A stretch of 64,000 nucleotides of DNA, taken from contig OY781093.1 of NCBI GenBank assembly GCA_963676355.1, forward strand, positions 2,294,001 to 2,358,000. Direction: 5' to 3'. The DNA comes from JAGLOK01 sp963676355. Its GTDB lineage: Bacteria; Bacillota; Clostridia; Christensenellales; UMGS416. The notes under the pieces are model-generated. The model worked only from the letters and a program-made list of their open reading frames with translations. It was not told the DNA's origin and did not search any database. The position numbers and the translations under genes are program-made. Below are positions 17,054-26,090 of this stretch, piece after piece; positions within the stretch are counted from its first letter, which is position 1; every line of letters starts with the position of its first letter.

Positions 17054-17995
17054 TTAATACCCAACCTCTTCCCAACACTCAAATTCTCTTGCTACCTCCT
17101 CGCTCACATAAACCGATGTCGGCATAAGCTGTAGTATAGAGGAAGGAACTTTGTCGGTCACAGGCCCGTATAGGACAAGCCGTGATGTCATGCGCTGCCA
17201 AGAAGACACCGTTCCCATAGTGGAAACAGAATGCATCTCAAAGCGATTTCTGGAGTTTGCCACATCAGAAGGACCTATAGTAGCAGCCTTTGTAGGGACA
17301 TTTGCAATGTCTCCGCTACATCCAAATACGCCATGGAGAGAATTTTGAGCTATGGTCAAAGGATGTAGGGAAACAATCCTGGAATCCATTTTCATGAACT
17401 CTTCTATGCTGTCACAGGCAAATTCCTCTGTATCCGGATCAATAAAAGCTATGTGCCCCGCCCAACCCGGGCCGCTATAGCAGATATCTGCCCCGCCGTT
17501 ACCGCATTCTCTTATCATTTTGCTGTAGTCATTGATGTTTTGGGTTGTCGGAGCGCAGCAGTTTTCGCGCTTCATACGAAGTTCCGGGTCTATCTTTTCA
17601 TAAAAATACTTGAGAAAGGAATGATTGAACCCCGCCTTATAGCTATCAGGTGCAACATTTCCGTCTTCATCCGCCCATTCGTCCATGTTGAATGTATACA
17701 CATTTCGGCAGTCCACTCTGAAGCGGTTTATAAGTTCCGCTACAGTTTCATATGTCGCCGCGCATGGGTTTGGCAATATCATAGTAAGTTTTTGATCCTT
17801 TTCATCAGATTCCTTTATGCGCGCAAACATATCAGCTACCCACAAAGAACCAACATCAGGCACTATCTTTATCTTAAATTCAGGGTTTTCATGATGCTCC
17901 ATGTCTTCTCTTTTTATGTTTCTTACGCGCTCCAATACCTCTTTATCTCTGAAAGGTATCCACTTTGCCGGTTCAAATTCAAAATTATTTTTCAT
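17054..17995 (-). CDS. NagB-like sugar-phosphate isomerase/deaminase with altered active site
   Basis: A 313-residue protein of the glucosamine-6-phosphate isomerase/deaminase family, longer than the usual 240-270. The substrate loop and the catalytic Asp region FNMDEW (Asp72-equivalent) are conserved. The active-site motif, normally G.GxDGHIAFNEP, reads GPGWAGHIAFIDP. Thus the Asp141-equivalent is Ala and the Glu148-equivalent is Asp, while His143 is kept. This implies changed chemistry or substrate rather than standard GlcN6P deamination. GGAG precedes ATG 17995, 12 bp after the creatininase-family gene. It probably acts late in the same amino-sugar pathway. Confidence 0.83.
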   Translation of the reverse strand: MKNNFEFEPAKWIPFRDKEVLERVRNIKREDMEHHENPEFKIKIVPDVGSLWVADMFARIKESDEKDQKLTMILPNPCAATYETVAELINRFRVDCRNVYTFNMDEWADEDGNVAPDSYKAGFNHSFLKYFYEKIDPELRMKRENCCAPTTQNINDYSKMIRECGNGGADICYSGPGWAGHIAFIDPDTEEFACDSIEEFMKMDSRIVSLHPLTIAQNSLHGVFGCSGDIANVPTKAATIGPSDVANSRNRFEMHSVSTMGTVSSWQRMTSRLVLYGPVTDKVPSSILQLMPTSVYVSEEVAREFECWEEVGY

Positions 17996-18007
17996 TTTAA
18001 TCTCCTT

Positions 18008-18751
18008 CTACAGTTTGTAGTATTCTTCTATTATCTTTACTCCCTCTTTTACACCAGCATCAAGGCATGCTCTTCCAAGTTCTGCGCTGGCATATGTCGG
18101 GTCTCCGAAAAGGCCTGTTTTTGTTTCCTGCAGCCCCCATGTAGAAACTGGTCCCCGTAGTGTGCCGTTGCACTTTATTGCATCCACATTCGTGTACTGG
18201 TCTGCATGAACAAGTTCAGGCTTAAACGCCAGTATCATGGATGTTTCCCATTCACCACCGTGGATATCCCCTTCAGGGTCTTTTTTAATCTTGTTATACT
18301 CCGATTCACAGAGTTTCCCCGGTGCCAGTGTACAAATAAACTCTCCTGTTTCGTCCGCTATTTCACGCATTACGGTGCGCAACAGCCCGTCGTGATTACC
18401 ATGGCAATCCAGAAGCACTACCTTCTTAAAGCCCATTTTGATGAGCGAGCCTATGATATCAAACATATAGTCCATAAATACCCTTGTTCGTATCTTAAGA
18501 GTACCGGGCCAGTTTTCCACTACATTCATTGAATATCCAAAATATATCGGCCGTGTAACAAGTGCCGGTATTTTGCCATGCAGTGCCTTGCCGAATGCCT
18601 GTCCGTACATCTCGGCTATCAGTGAATCTGTCTCCACAGGCAAATGCTTGCCATGCTCTTCGGTCGTGCCCACAGGCACTATCACCACACTTTTTTCTTC
18701 TATCGCCTCTTTAAGCTCCGGCCATGTTTTATCTCCAAAATTAAAAGACAT
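18008..18751 (-). CDS. Creatininase-family metal-dependent amidohydrolase
   Basis: A 247-residue cytoplasmic protein of the creatininase/MftE-like family. Metal-binding motifs are visible: VGTTEEHGKHLPVETD (Glu, His, Asp), LDCHGNHDG in place of the usual NGHGGN, and DIHGGEWETS near residue 163. AAAGGAG precedes ATG 18751. The family hydrolyses cyclic or linear amides, such as creatinine or formamides. Placed between a sugar kinase and a NagB-like gene, it probably opens an amide in a sugar-derived intermediate. The exact substrate is unknown. Confidence 0.85.
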   Translation of the reverse strand: MSFNFGDKTWPELKEAIEEKSVVIVPVGTTEEHGKHLPVETDSLIAEMYGQAFGKALHGKIPALVTRPIYFGYSMNVVENWPGTLKIRTRVFMDYMFDIIGSLIKMGFKKVVLLDCHGNHDGLLRTVMREIADETGEFICTLAPGKLCESEYNKIKKDPEGDIHGGEWETSMILAFKPELVHADQYTNVDAIKCNGTLRGPVSTWGLQETKTGLFGDPTYASAELGRACLDAGVKEGVKIIEEYYKL

Positions 18752-18762
18752 TTTATACTCCT

Positions 18763-20211
18763 TTACATAATAATTTTTCTTTGTATTTTTAAATATTCTT
18801 TAATTAACTTACTATATTCTTCCTTTACCTTCTGACGCGGTAAATATCTGTTTCTGATCAATCTGTCATCATCTATGCGAGATTCAATTCCCATACCTTT
18901 TGCCGCCAGCATAGATGCTCCCATATTAGCAGCCTCCGCAGTATATAAAACATTCACAGGAAGACCTACAGCATCCGCTATCAGTTGAACCCAAAATTCT
19001 TGCTTTGCTCCTCCACCAAAAAGCCTGATTTCTTTTATCGCGGTACTATTTATCTTTTCCAGCGCTTCTATATTCACCTTTATCTGAAACGCTATTCCTT
19101 CCAAAAGACTCCTTACCATATCCGCCTTATCAGTGCTTAATGTAATTCCATAAAATGAGCCTTTGGATTCCTCGTCCCAGTATGGACTGCCAGCTCCGGT
19201 AAAGTGCGGATAGAAAAAAAGCCCGTTCGCCCCCGGCGGAGACTTCTCAGCTAGTTTACACATTTCTTCATATCCAGTATCCAAAAGATTACGCATCCAT
19301 TTAAAAGCTGCTCCCGATGTGCCTATCACCGCTTCATATGTCCATCTTGTTTTATACAAAGCAAAGCATGGTATGCTTTGTCTTTCATCCATAATATTTG
19401 GACTATTACTCACTATACTTATTGCAGTCGATGTACCCAGCGATACTGTTGCCATACCTTCCTTTATGCCCGCGCCCAGCGCCGCGCACTTCTGGTCTTG
19501 CGCTCCTAAAATAACTTCAGCATCCACATTCAAACCAAGCTCGGCTGCAACTTCATGTTTAATTTTTCCTAGCTTTGTACCCATTTCAGCGATATCAGGC
19601 AACTTATTTTTGTCAACACCACAGATTTTTAGTATCTTTTCGTCCCATTCATGTTTTATGATATCAAACATCATTGTTCCCGATGCCATTGAATAATCAG
19701 TTCTCATTACACCTGTCAGCTTATATGCTATATAGTCTAAAACCATAAGAAACTTATATGTGTTTTGGTAGATATTCGTTTCGTTTTCTTTAATCCACAT
19801 TAGTTTAGGCAGTGTGTATGATATTTTTATTTTTTTACCTGTTGTTTTGAATATGTAATCTGCACCTAAAGTGCTTTCAATTTGCTTTGTCTGCGTACGT
19901 GCGCGCGCATCCAGCCAGCTTATTATGTTCCAAAGTTCTTTTCCTTCTTTGTCCACCGGCACAAAAGAAATCCCCTGTGAACTGATACTAATCGCACTTA
20001 TTTTAATTTTCGGAACTTCAGCAGATTGCAAAGTGCTCTTTATTGTCTGTTTTGCCATGTCCCACAATTCAAGCGGTGATTGCTCTACCATGCCGTTTTT
20101 TGAATATATCAAATCATACTCAATGTAGTCTTGAGAAATAATATTAAGCTTTTCGTCAAACAGCATGCTCTTGCAGCCAGTTGTTCCTATATCAAGTCCT
20201 AGAAAATACAT
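18763..20211 (-). CDS. FGGY-family carbohydrate kinase (xylulokinase-like)
   Basis: A kinase of about 482 residues. The start is ATG 20211 (MYFLGLDIGTTGCKSMLFD) with AAGGA upstream; a longer frame lacks support. Features include the N-terminal phosphate-1 motif, the catalytic-base region GAQDQKCAALGAG, ATVSLGTSTAI, TGAGSPYWDEESKG and a C-terminal adenosine motif (RLFGGGAKQEFWVQLIADA). Its start lies only 2 bp past the NagA-like stop. It phosphorylates a ketose, polyol or related sugar in the cytoplasm. FGGY members vary in substrate, and the unusual neighbours make plain xylulose doubtful. Confidence 0.88.
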   Translation of the reverse strand: MYFLGLDIGTTGCKSMLFDEKLNIISQDYIEYDLIYSKNGMVEQSPLELWDMAKQTIKSTLQSAEVPKIKISAISISSQGISFVPVDKEGKELWNIISWLDARARTQTKQIESTLGADYIFKTTGKKIKISYTLPKLMWIKENETNIYQNTYKFLMVLDYIAYKLTGVMRTDYSMASGTMMFDIIKHEWDEKILKICGVDKNKLPDIAEMGTKLGKIKHEVAAELGLNVDAEVILGAQDQKCAALGAGIKEGMATVSLGTSTAISIVSNSPNIMDERQSIPCFALYKTRWTYEAVIGTSGAAFKWMRNLLDTGYEEMCKLAEKSPPGANGLFFYPHFTGAGSPYWDEESKGSFYGITLSTDKADMVRSLLEGIAFQIKVNIEALEKINSTAIKEIRLFGGGAKQEFWVQLIADAVGLPVNVLYTAEAANMGASMLAAKGMGIESRIDDDRLIRNRYLPRQKVKEEYSKLIKEYLKIQRKIIM

Positions 20212-20213
20212 AC

Positions 20214-21461
20214 TTATCCTTTGCTGTAAACCTGTCTGCCGCCGACCCAACACATATCAACGTTCAATGCATTATCCAATAGCACCATGTCTGCATCATA
20301 TCCTTTTTCTATTTTTCCTTTATTGTGATGCAGCCCAAGTACTTTTGCTGGATTGTAAGATGCCATCTTAATTGCTTGAGCTATTGGAGCATCAAGCATT
20401 TTCACAGCATTTATAACTGCTCTGTCCATCGTGAGCCCACTTCCCGAAAGTCCTCCGGGCACTGCTGATTTCTCATCAAGCCTTGCAGGGCCGCCTTCAT
20501 ACTCCACGATAATATCTCTACCACCAAGACCTGTGTATCTACCCGGCGGAAGCCCTGCATTTATATTCGCATCCGTTACCAAGCTCACGCCTTCGTAGCC
20601 TTTACACTGCAAGGCCATCTTGACCGCTACAGAGTCGACATGCTCTCCGTCAAGTATGAAGTCCACGCTGACATCAGGATCTGCAAGTATAGCCTCCACT
20701 GCACCGCAAGCCCTTACACCGGGATCATTTTCTCCCGGATACGGAAATACATCATAGAAATGCGTAGCATGTGTCGCCCCCAGCTCAATCGCCTTTTCCG
20801 TCTGTTTAGTATTCGCCATTGTATGCGTTATAAATGAAGGATATCCCCCATCCGTCATGTACGGAATAAGCTCGCATATCCCCGGAAACTCAGGCGATAT
20901 GCCGAATACAATCTTATATGGCTGCGCAAGCTCTTTTAATTTCTCTACGTATTCAATTGTTCTGTTTGCTTTCAAATTGGATATAGCACCCGTCAGCGAC
21001 AGAAAATGCCCTTCAAGGAAAAACCCTAATATCTCTGCACCTCGGCTTTCAGCTTCGGACAGCGTTTCTAGCAACGCATAATCTTCATCTTCGCTTTTTT
21101 TAGGCAGCACCCCAGAAAGGAAGCTTGTCACTCCATACCTTGGCAATGTTCCCGACAGCTTTTCCAGTTGGTTTGCACTTTTATCAGTAAGCATATTGCA
21201 TGCACCGTGCATATGAAGGTCTATATATCCGGGAGCTAGAATCTTGCCTTTCGCATCCAGTATAATGTCTGCCGAAAAGTGATTTGCTTCTTCATCTTTT
21301 AAAATGCTTTCTATTTTTCCGTCTATACAAAGCACTCCGGAATTATCCAGCAGTAAATCATTTTGTATTATCCTAGCGTTTTTTATCAGTATACTTTTCA
21401 TGGATTTCAATAATTCATTTTCTATCGCAATATCAGCACTGACTATTGCAAAATCACTCAT
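20214..21461 (-). CDS. NagA-like N-acyl amino-sugar 6-phosphate deacetylase
   Basis: A 415-residue amidohydrolase-fold protein. The metal motif DLHMHG (about 82-87) follows a beta-sandwich lead-in. FFLEGHFLS replaces the usual HLEGPFL. THTMANTKQTEKA and GATHATHFYDVF carry further metal His residues. LVTDANINAG supplies the catalytic Asp, and the C-terminal repeat ends in GYDADMVLLD. The substrate-binding His normally found in K-G-(T/A)-H is Ile here (LTGAIS). This suggests a deacetylase acting on a different N-acetyl sugar than GlcNAc-6-P. The start at ATG 21461 is uncertain; ATG 21401 is an alternative. It sits between an SDR and a kinase in the same operon. Confidence 0.85.
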   Translation of the reverse strand: MSDFAIVSADIAIENELLKSMKSILIKNARIIQNDLLLDNSGVLCIDGKIESILKDEEANHFSADIILDAKGKILAPGYIDLHMHGACNMLTDKSANQLEKLSGTLPRYGVTSFLSGVLPKKSEDEDYALLETLSEAESRGAEILGFFLEGHFLSLTGAISNLKANRTIEYVEKLKELAQPYKIVFGISPEFPGICELIPYMTDGGYPSFITHTMANTKQTEKAIELGATHATHFYDVFPYPGENDPGVRACGAVEAILADPDVSVDFILDGEHVDSVAVKMALQCKGYEGVSLVTDANINAGLPPGRYTGLGGRDIIVEYEGGPARLDEKSAVPGGLSGSGLTMDRAVINAVKMLDAPIAQAIKMASYNPAKVLGLHHNKGKIEKGYDADMVLLDNALNVDMCWVGGRQVYSKG

Positions 21462-21484
21462 ATGTTAGTTCAGTTTTTGTCCAG

Positions 21485-22270
21485 CTACTTTGCCGTCAAA
21501 CCACCATCAACAGGAATATTTGTGCCTGTAACATATTTGGATGCGTCAGATGCTAGAAACACTATTATCCCTTTTAAATCTTCATTATTCGCCATTCTTC
21601 CCAGAAATGTTTTCCTGTTATATCTTTCTTTAAAGATTTCATTTGTTTTTTTCGTTTCAAGTCCGCCGGGGCTTATGCAATTGCATCTGATATTATATGC
21701 ACCGAGTACGCTTCCCAAAAAGCGCGTCAGATTTATCATCGCTCCTTTTTCGCAATAATAAGCCGGATTACTGAATCCCATTTCCGTTCCCTCATATAAG
21801 GACGGATCACATCCCAGCATGCCATATATTGAACCGATATTAATGATGGAACCGCTTTTTTGATTTTTCATTACATCGCCAAACGTGCGGCACATCAAAA
21901 ACACTCCGGTTATATTTATATTGAAACTATTTTGAAGCTTTTCCGCATCAACATCCCACAATGATCCAAGCCTTGCAACAGCATTATTTACCAGCACGTC
22001 AATCCGTCCGCTATCAGCCAAAATAGTATCTCTTAACTTTAATATTGATTGTTCGTCTCCTTGATCATATTGGAGCGGGCGCACATCATATCCCTTGTCA
22101 TTTAGCTTTACTGCTTCTATTTCCAAGGCTTTTAAATTCCTAGATGCCACATATGTAGTTGCGCCTGCCTCTGCTACTGCTTCCAGTATCTGCTTTCCAA
22201 AAGAACCTGCTCCTCCTGTAACCAAAACCACTTTTCCTTTAAGAGAAAAGCTCTTCATAACATCGCTCAT
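21485..22270 (-). CDS. SDR-family oxidoreductase
   Basis: A classical short-chain dehydrogenase of about 261 residues. ATG 22270 is preferred because GGAG lies 6 bases upstream; the frame extends 5 codons further. The NAD(P) motif is TGGAGSFGKQI, the structural motif NNAV, catalytic Ser is in NIGSIYG, and Tyr/Lys are in YYCEKGAM. The C-terminus is the common GTNIPVDGGLT. An insertion around CDPSLYEGTEMGF precedes the Tyr. It probably oxidises or reduces a sugar-derived alcohol or ketone in this pathway. Confidence 0.9.
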   Translation of the reverse strand: MSDVMKSFSLKGKVVLVTGGAGSFGKQILEAVAEAGATTYVASRNLKALEIEAVKLNDKGYDVRPLQYDQGDEQSILKLRDTILADSGRIDVLVNNAVARLGSLWDVDAEKLQNSFNINITGVFLMCRTFGDVMKNQKSGSIINIGSIYGMLGCDPSLYEGTEMGFSNPAYYCEKGAMINLTRFLGSVLGAYNIRCNCISPGGLETKKTNEIFKERYNRKTFLGRMANNEDLKGIIVFLASDASKYVTGTNIPVDGGLTAK

Positions 22271-22285
22271 AACATTCTCCAACAT

Positions 22286-23242
22286 TTAAATTTCCACTCT
22301 TATATCGTCCAAATATATTTCAGCTCCGCCTAATTCTCTGCTTTTTGTTCCGGCAATCACCATCTTGATAAGTTCAACCGTTTCAGAAAATGCGAAAGGC
22401 ATTTCATCCGTCTTAAGATAATCAACAAATGCCAAAAGCTGCGCTCTAAATGCGGTATATGTGTCTTTAAACTTTAGAGTAACGTTGTCTTCCGTACCGC
22501 ATAATTGCATTACACTAAAAGCACCATACATATCCTTAATTACAGGTATCATAATGTCGGCTCCACTCTTATGCTTTATATGAACGATATTTCTTTCTTC
22601 TGTTCCTATATTTCTGACAGATAAAAACCCAGCACCTAACACCGGATACATCGCTTCCAATGCGTGAATTCCGTAAGTTTCCCATTTTTTCGCCATGGCA
22701 ACGGATATATATCTTATCTGCCCCAGTTCATAGTGGTTAAGATGATAAGGCTTTATCTCTTTTGCATATCTCATGCAACTTGACGACATAATCTTTGCGC
22801 CCTCATTTTTCCATTGGCAGAATGTTTTCAAATCCTCTTCATTGTCCGTCAGAGGCTTGTCAATAAATACAGGTATCCCTGCTTCTACAAATGCCCGAGC
22901 TCTTTCAACATGCTCAAATCCTTTGTCAGTAGATATTATAGCGGCATCAACTTCTCCTATGGCATCAGTAGGAGAATGCAGAATATTTTCTATTTTTGAT
23001 GCCTTGGCAACAAGCTCCGCATCCTCTGGCTTGTCAGTCCAGATATGTGTTACCCTTGCCCCCTCAATTCCCAAACATCCTTTTTGTTGTCCAAGATAAT
23101 GTGGTATTGTCTCATATGGACAATATTCCATTTTCTCCCTATCGTAGTCACCGTTTATTATAGCGCTCCAAGAATACGGGTGTCCGTTGCCTTCAACCAT
23201 GCCAAGCATTGCAATATTAAACTTTTTTTTGCTAATATCCAT
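22286..23242 (-). CDS. Gfo/Idh/MocA-family oxidoreductase
   Basis: A 318-residue NAD(P)-dependent dehydrogenase. The N-terminal Rossmann start has GMVEGNGHPYSW in place of the usual GxGxxG, a variant of some subfamilies. IDKPL supplies the conserved Lys-Pro (EKP-like) motif near residue 125. AAGGAATC precedes ATG 23242, 18 bp after the aldo/keto reductase. Expected chemistry is oxidation of a sugar ring or polyol hydroxyl. Together with the SDR and the aldo/keto reductase it gives three redox enzymes in a row, consistent with epimerisation or oxidation of a rare sugar. Confidence 0.87.
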   Translation of the reverse strand: MDISKKKFNIAMLGMVEGNGHPYSWSAIINGDYDREKMEYCPYETIPHYLGQQKGCLGIEGARVTHIWTDKPEDAELVAKASKIENILHSPTDAIGEVDAAIISTDKGFEHVERARAFVEAGIPVFIDKPLTDNEEDLKTFCQWKNEGAKIMSSSCMRYAKEIKPYHLNHYELGQIRYISVAMAKKWETYGIHALEAMYPVLGAGFLSVRNIGTEERNIVHIKHKSGADIMIPVIKDMYGAFSVMQLCGTEDNVTLKFKDTYTAFRAQLLAFVDYLKTDEMPFAFSETVELIKMVIAGTKSRELGGAEIYLDDIRVEI

Positions 23243-23260
23243 TTTGATTCCTTATAATTA

Positions 23261-24181
23261 TTATTGGTTGTCTTCCCAGCGCCAAGGTTCAAGGTAAAGC
23301 TCCGGTACATTAGAAAAACTTTCATTAATCTGTTTAATATATTTCTTTGGTATTGAAGATGCACACATAAGCCTCACGTTTTCTTCTATCTGTTTTGTTG
23401 TTTCAGCACCTATAACCAAACTATCCAATTCACCTATATCTCGGGCATAAACCAGAGCCAATTCAGCCACACTGCACCCAATCTCCGAGCAAATATCATT
23501 GATATTATCCAAATATACTTTTGCCATTTTTAGTTTTGGAGGAAGGTTTTCAGGCTTTATAAAAAACAAGCCCTGCAAGAATATCGATCTTGCATAAATA
23601 GTCACAAAATCTTTTTTCAGGAGTTTCAGCATGTCATCCTTAATCAAGCGCATATCCAAAATATTAATAGGAAGCTGTACACACTCAAACACGCCATGCA
23701 TAAGCATTTCTTGAATGTCCTGCGTATTATATACAGACACCCCTATTTTTTTCACACATCCTAATTTTTTAGCTTTTTCTAAGGCTTTCACAACAGGTTC
23801 TTTATACTTCTGTAAATCAGAAACATGGTGAAGCATAAGATTGTCTACGCAGTCAGACTTCAGCCTCTTCAATGATTCGTCGATCTTTTCAAATACGGCA
23901 GCCTCAATTTTATTCTCATTTATTTTTTCATTTCCCAATACTATTTTTGTTGTAATTGTTGATTCTTCTAAAATCTTTTTATTGTTTGCAAAATACTCCC
24001 CAAGCACGGTTTCTGAGCTTCCGTAGGCTGCGGCAGTGTCAAATGATCTTATCCCCATTTCCACCGCTTTATCCAAAATATCAAAAGCGTTTTTTAAAGA
24101 AGGCTTGCCATTTTTATTCGCGATTCCATAGTTTAAGCCCAACTGGGCTGTGCCAAGAGTAAATTTTGATAATTCTTTCAT
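23261..24181 (-). CDS. Aldo/keto reductase
   Basis: A 306-residue (beta/alpha)8 NADPH-dependent reductase. The tetrad is visible: Asp and Tyr in SFDTAAAYGSSE, Lys in TTKIVLG, and His in LMLHHVSD. The cofactor-binding C-terminal part (GAETTKQIEEN) is present. GAGGAA precedes ATG 24181, 27 bp after an HpaI-type aldolase gene. It likely acts on the aldehyde or ketone produced by the aldolase or by the neighbouring dehydrogenases. Confidence 0.9.
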   Translation of the reverse strand: MKELSKFTLGTAQLGLNYGIANKNGKPSLKNAFDILDKAVEMGIRSFDTAAAYGSSETVLGEYFANNKKILEESTITTKIVLGNEKINENKIEAAVFEKIDESLKRLKSDCVDNLMLHHVSDLQKYKEPVVKALEKAKKLGCVKKIGVSVYNTQDIQEMLMHGVFECVQLPINILDMRLIKDDMLKLLKKDFVTIYARSIFLQGLFFIKPENLPPKLKMAKVYLDNINDICSEIGCSVAELALVYARDIGELDSLVIGAETTKQIEENVRLMCASSIPKKYIKQINESFSNVPELYLEPWRWEDNQ

Positions 24182-24208
24182 TTTGTACTTTCCTCGACAG
24201 ATTTATTC

Positions 24209-24973
24209 TTAGACAATAGCATCTTTTACCGACATGCAGATATCAGCAAACAAACCAACATCCACGGAATAAGCTAAATATTTTATCCCTTTATCCTTCC
24301 AAAACATCGCGTCTTCAACTGTATCTACAAAAGTACCAATAACGATTCCTTTTTCCTTGCCTTTTTCCACAATTTCTTCTATAGCCGATATAACAGCAGG
24401 ATGCCTTATCTCCCCAGGTACTCCCAATGATTGAGACAAATCATAGGGCCCTACAAAAAATATGTCGACATTGTCAGCATTAAAAATGGAGTTGATGTTT
24501 TCCAATGCTTCTTTCCCTTCCAACTGCAAAATCGAAAGCGCTTCATTAGCTTGCCGGAAATACTCATATCGGTCCTTAATGGAATAATCAGCCGCTCGTA
24601 CAAATCTGCATACACCGCGCTCTCCGAGAGGCGCAAACTTGGCAATATTGACTATCTCTTTCATTTGTTTTGCATTGCAAATCTGCGGAACTTGTATTCC
24701 GGCTGCGCCGATGTCCAATACTTCGCCAATTATGTGAGGTGTATCTTCTTTTACGCGTACAATAGGAAGCAAGCCCGAAACTTCGGCTGCTCTTATAAGG
24801 TTTTGCACGGTCTGTACACTGTTTGGCCCATGTTCCAAATCTAATATCACAAAGTCGAATCCCGCATGCCCCATCACTTCAATGAATGCCGGATCACTTG
24901 TTTTCGAAAAGCAACCAATCACAAAATCTTCTTTGATTTTTTGCTTGAATTTTCTTAGTCTTTCAATATCCAT
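24209..24973 (-). CDS. HpcH/HpaI-family aldolase (copy 2)
   Basis: A class II aldolase of about 254 residues. ATG 24973 (MDIERLRKFKQ) has AGGTGA upstream; the longer frame overlaps the preceding gene. Family motifs are FVILDLEHGPNS, PIVRVKE, GIQVPQICNAKQ, metal ligands in ILQLEGKEAL, and FVGPYDLSQSLG. Enzymes of this family cleave 2-keto-3-deoxy acids to pyruvate plus an aldehyde. It directly follows a BNR/sialidase-like gene, as does the other HpaI-type gene, giving two BNR-aldolase pairs. Confidence 0.88.
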   Translation of the reverse strand: MDIERLRKFKQKIKEDFVIGCFSKTSDPAFIEVMGHAGFDFVILDLEHGPNSVQTVQNLIRAAEVSGLLPIVRVKEDTPHIIGEVLDIGAAGIQVPQICNAKQMKEIVNIAKFAPLGERGVCRFVRAADYSIKDRYEYFRQANEALSILQLEGKEALENINSIFNADNVDIFFVGPYDLSQSLGVPGEIRHPAVISAIEEIVEKGKEKGIVIGTFVDTVEDAMFWKDKGIKYLAYSVDVGLFADICMSVKDAIV

Positions 24974-24983
24974 TTTGTCACCT

Positions 24984-26066
24984 TTATTCAATCCACCAGT
25001 AAACAATATTCGTCTTATTTTCATCATAGGCATGAGACGCCATAATCAATAATCTTTGATTTTCCATATTATATTTTGCGCCGACAACTAAATTATTTGA
25101 GTACGCGCCTACCCCGTGTGACTGCATCGCCAAGTATGTCCCTTCATCCCAGTTTATGCCGTCTTCTGAGGTGTAGAGCACAAAATGACCGCTGCCTTCT
25201 CCATGTTGTCCGCTTCTGCCATGTAAAAAATAACAGTCTTTAAATTTGATCATCTGAGGATTTCTGATTTTCTTTTCCATGTATGTTCTTTTGATTTCAG
25301 ACCACGTACGTCCATCATCGTCACTTATTACATAGTCCAGATACTTTTCTTCATCATCCCTTGAATAGACATACGCTATCATCTTTCCGTCTTTTAATCG
25401 CTCTAAAGACCCATATGCTCTACCTTTTTTAAAAGGCAGTGATGAAACTTCATAAAAAGTGTGACCATTGTCTTCGCTAGCCATCATCACATATTTATCG
25501 TTTTCATCAAAAAGAGCAAAATCCTTTGTGGCATCATTGAGAAGGATAAGCACATATATCTTCCCATCGATAGCTACTGCATCATAAGGTCTTCCGGGTC
25601 TGTTTCCAAGCTCCCTGCCCTCATCCCACGTCTTTCCGCCGTCCCTGCTTATTACCGCCTTCGGCACTCTGTAAGGCTCCCACAGCTGATTTTCAGAAAC
25701 ATCACATTCCAAGGTGAATACAACAATCATATCTTTAGATGGCGAAACAGCTTTTTCAACCATTGCCGATTTTTTATGCCCACTGGATTCAAAAAGATCT
25801 TTGGAATACGAGAATTCTATGCCTTCACTCCATGTATCCCCACCGTCTTTTGAATGCTTATATTCCATCCATCCGCGCCCCGAATGTCCTCCTTCGTCTC
25901 CAGAACAGTTTGGATAGAATGCAAGTATGCATCCATTATTGTATTCTGCCAAGCCATGTCCCAGATGTCCGCTTTTATCCTCCTTGGACAAATCTTTAAA
26001 CATTATTCCCTCATTGGGTATGTTTGCCGGGCTTATCGAAAATTTCTTCAACATATCGGTGCTCAT
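24984..26066 (-). CDS. BNR-repeat sialidase-like protein, intracellular (copy 2)
   Basis: A 360-residue six-bladed propeller of the sialidase superfamily. Five Asp-box motifs are visible: SKDGGDTWSEG, SRDGGKTWDEG, SEDNGHTFYE, SDDDGRTWSE and SEDGINWDEG. There is no signal peptide, and the FRIP-type Arg motif of classical sialidases is not seen. GAGGA precedes ATG 26066. It is followed after 10 bp by an HpaI-type aldolase. A cytoplasmic hydrolase or lyase for a small glycoside or sugar lactone fits better than a surface sialidase. The function is not established. Confidence 0.8.
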   Translation of the reverse strand: MSTDMLKKFSISPANIPNEGIMFKDLSKEDKSGHLGHGLAEYNNGCILAFYPNCSGDEGGHSGRGWMEYKHSKDGGDTWSEGIEFSYSKDLFESSGHKKSAMVEKAVSPSKDMIVVFTLECDVSENQLWEPYRVPKAVISRDGGKTWDEGRELGNRPGRPYDAVAIDGKIYVLILLNDATKDFALFDENDKYVMMASEDNGHTFYEVSSLPFKKGRAYGSLERLKDGKMIAYVYSRDDEEKYLDYVISDDDGRTWSEIKRTYMEKKIRNPQMIKFKDCYFLHGRSGQHGEGSGHFVLYTSEDGINWDEGTYLAMQSHGVGAYSNNLVVGAKYNMENQRLLIMASHAYDENKTNIVYWWIE

Positions 26067-26090
26067 TTAATTATCCTCTCTTTTTGTTCA

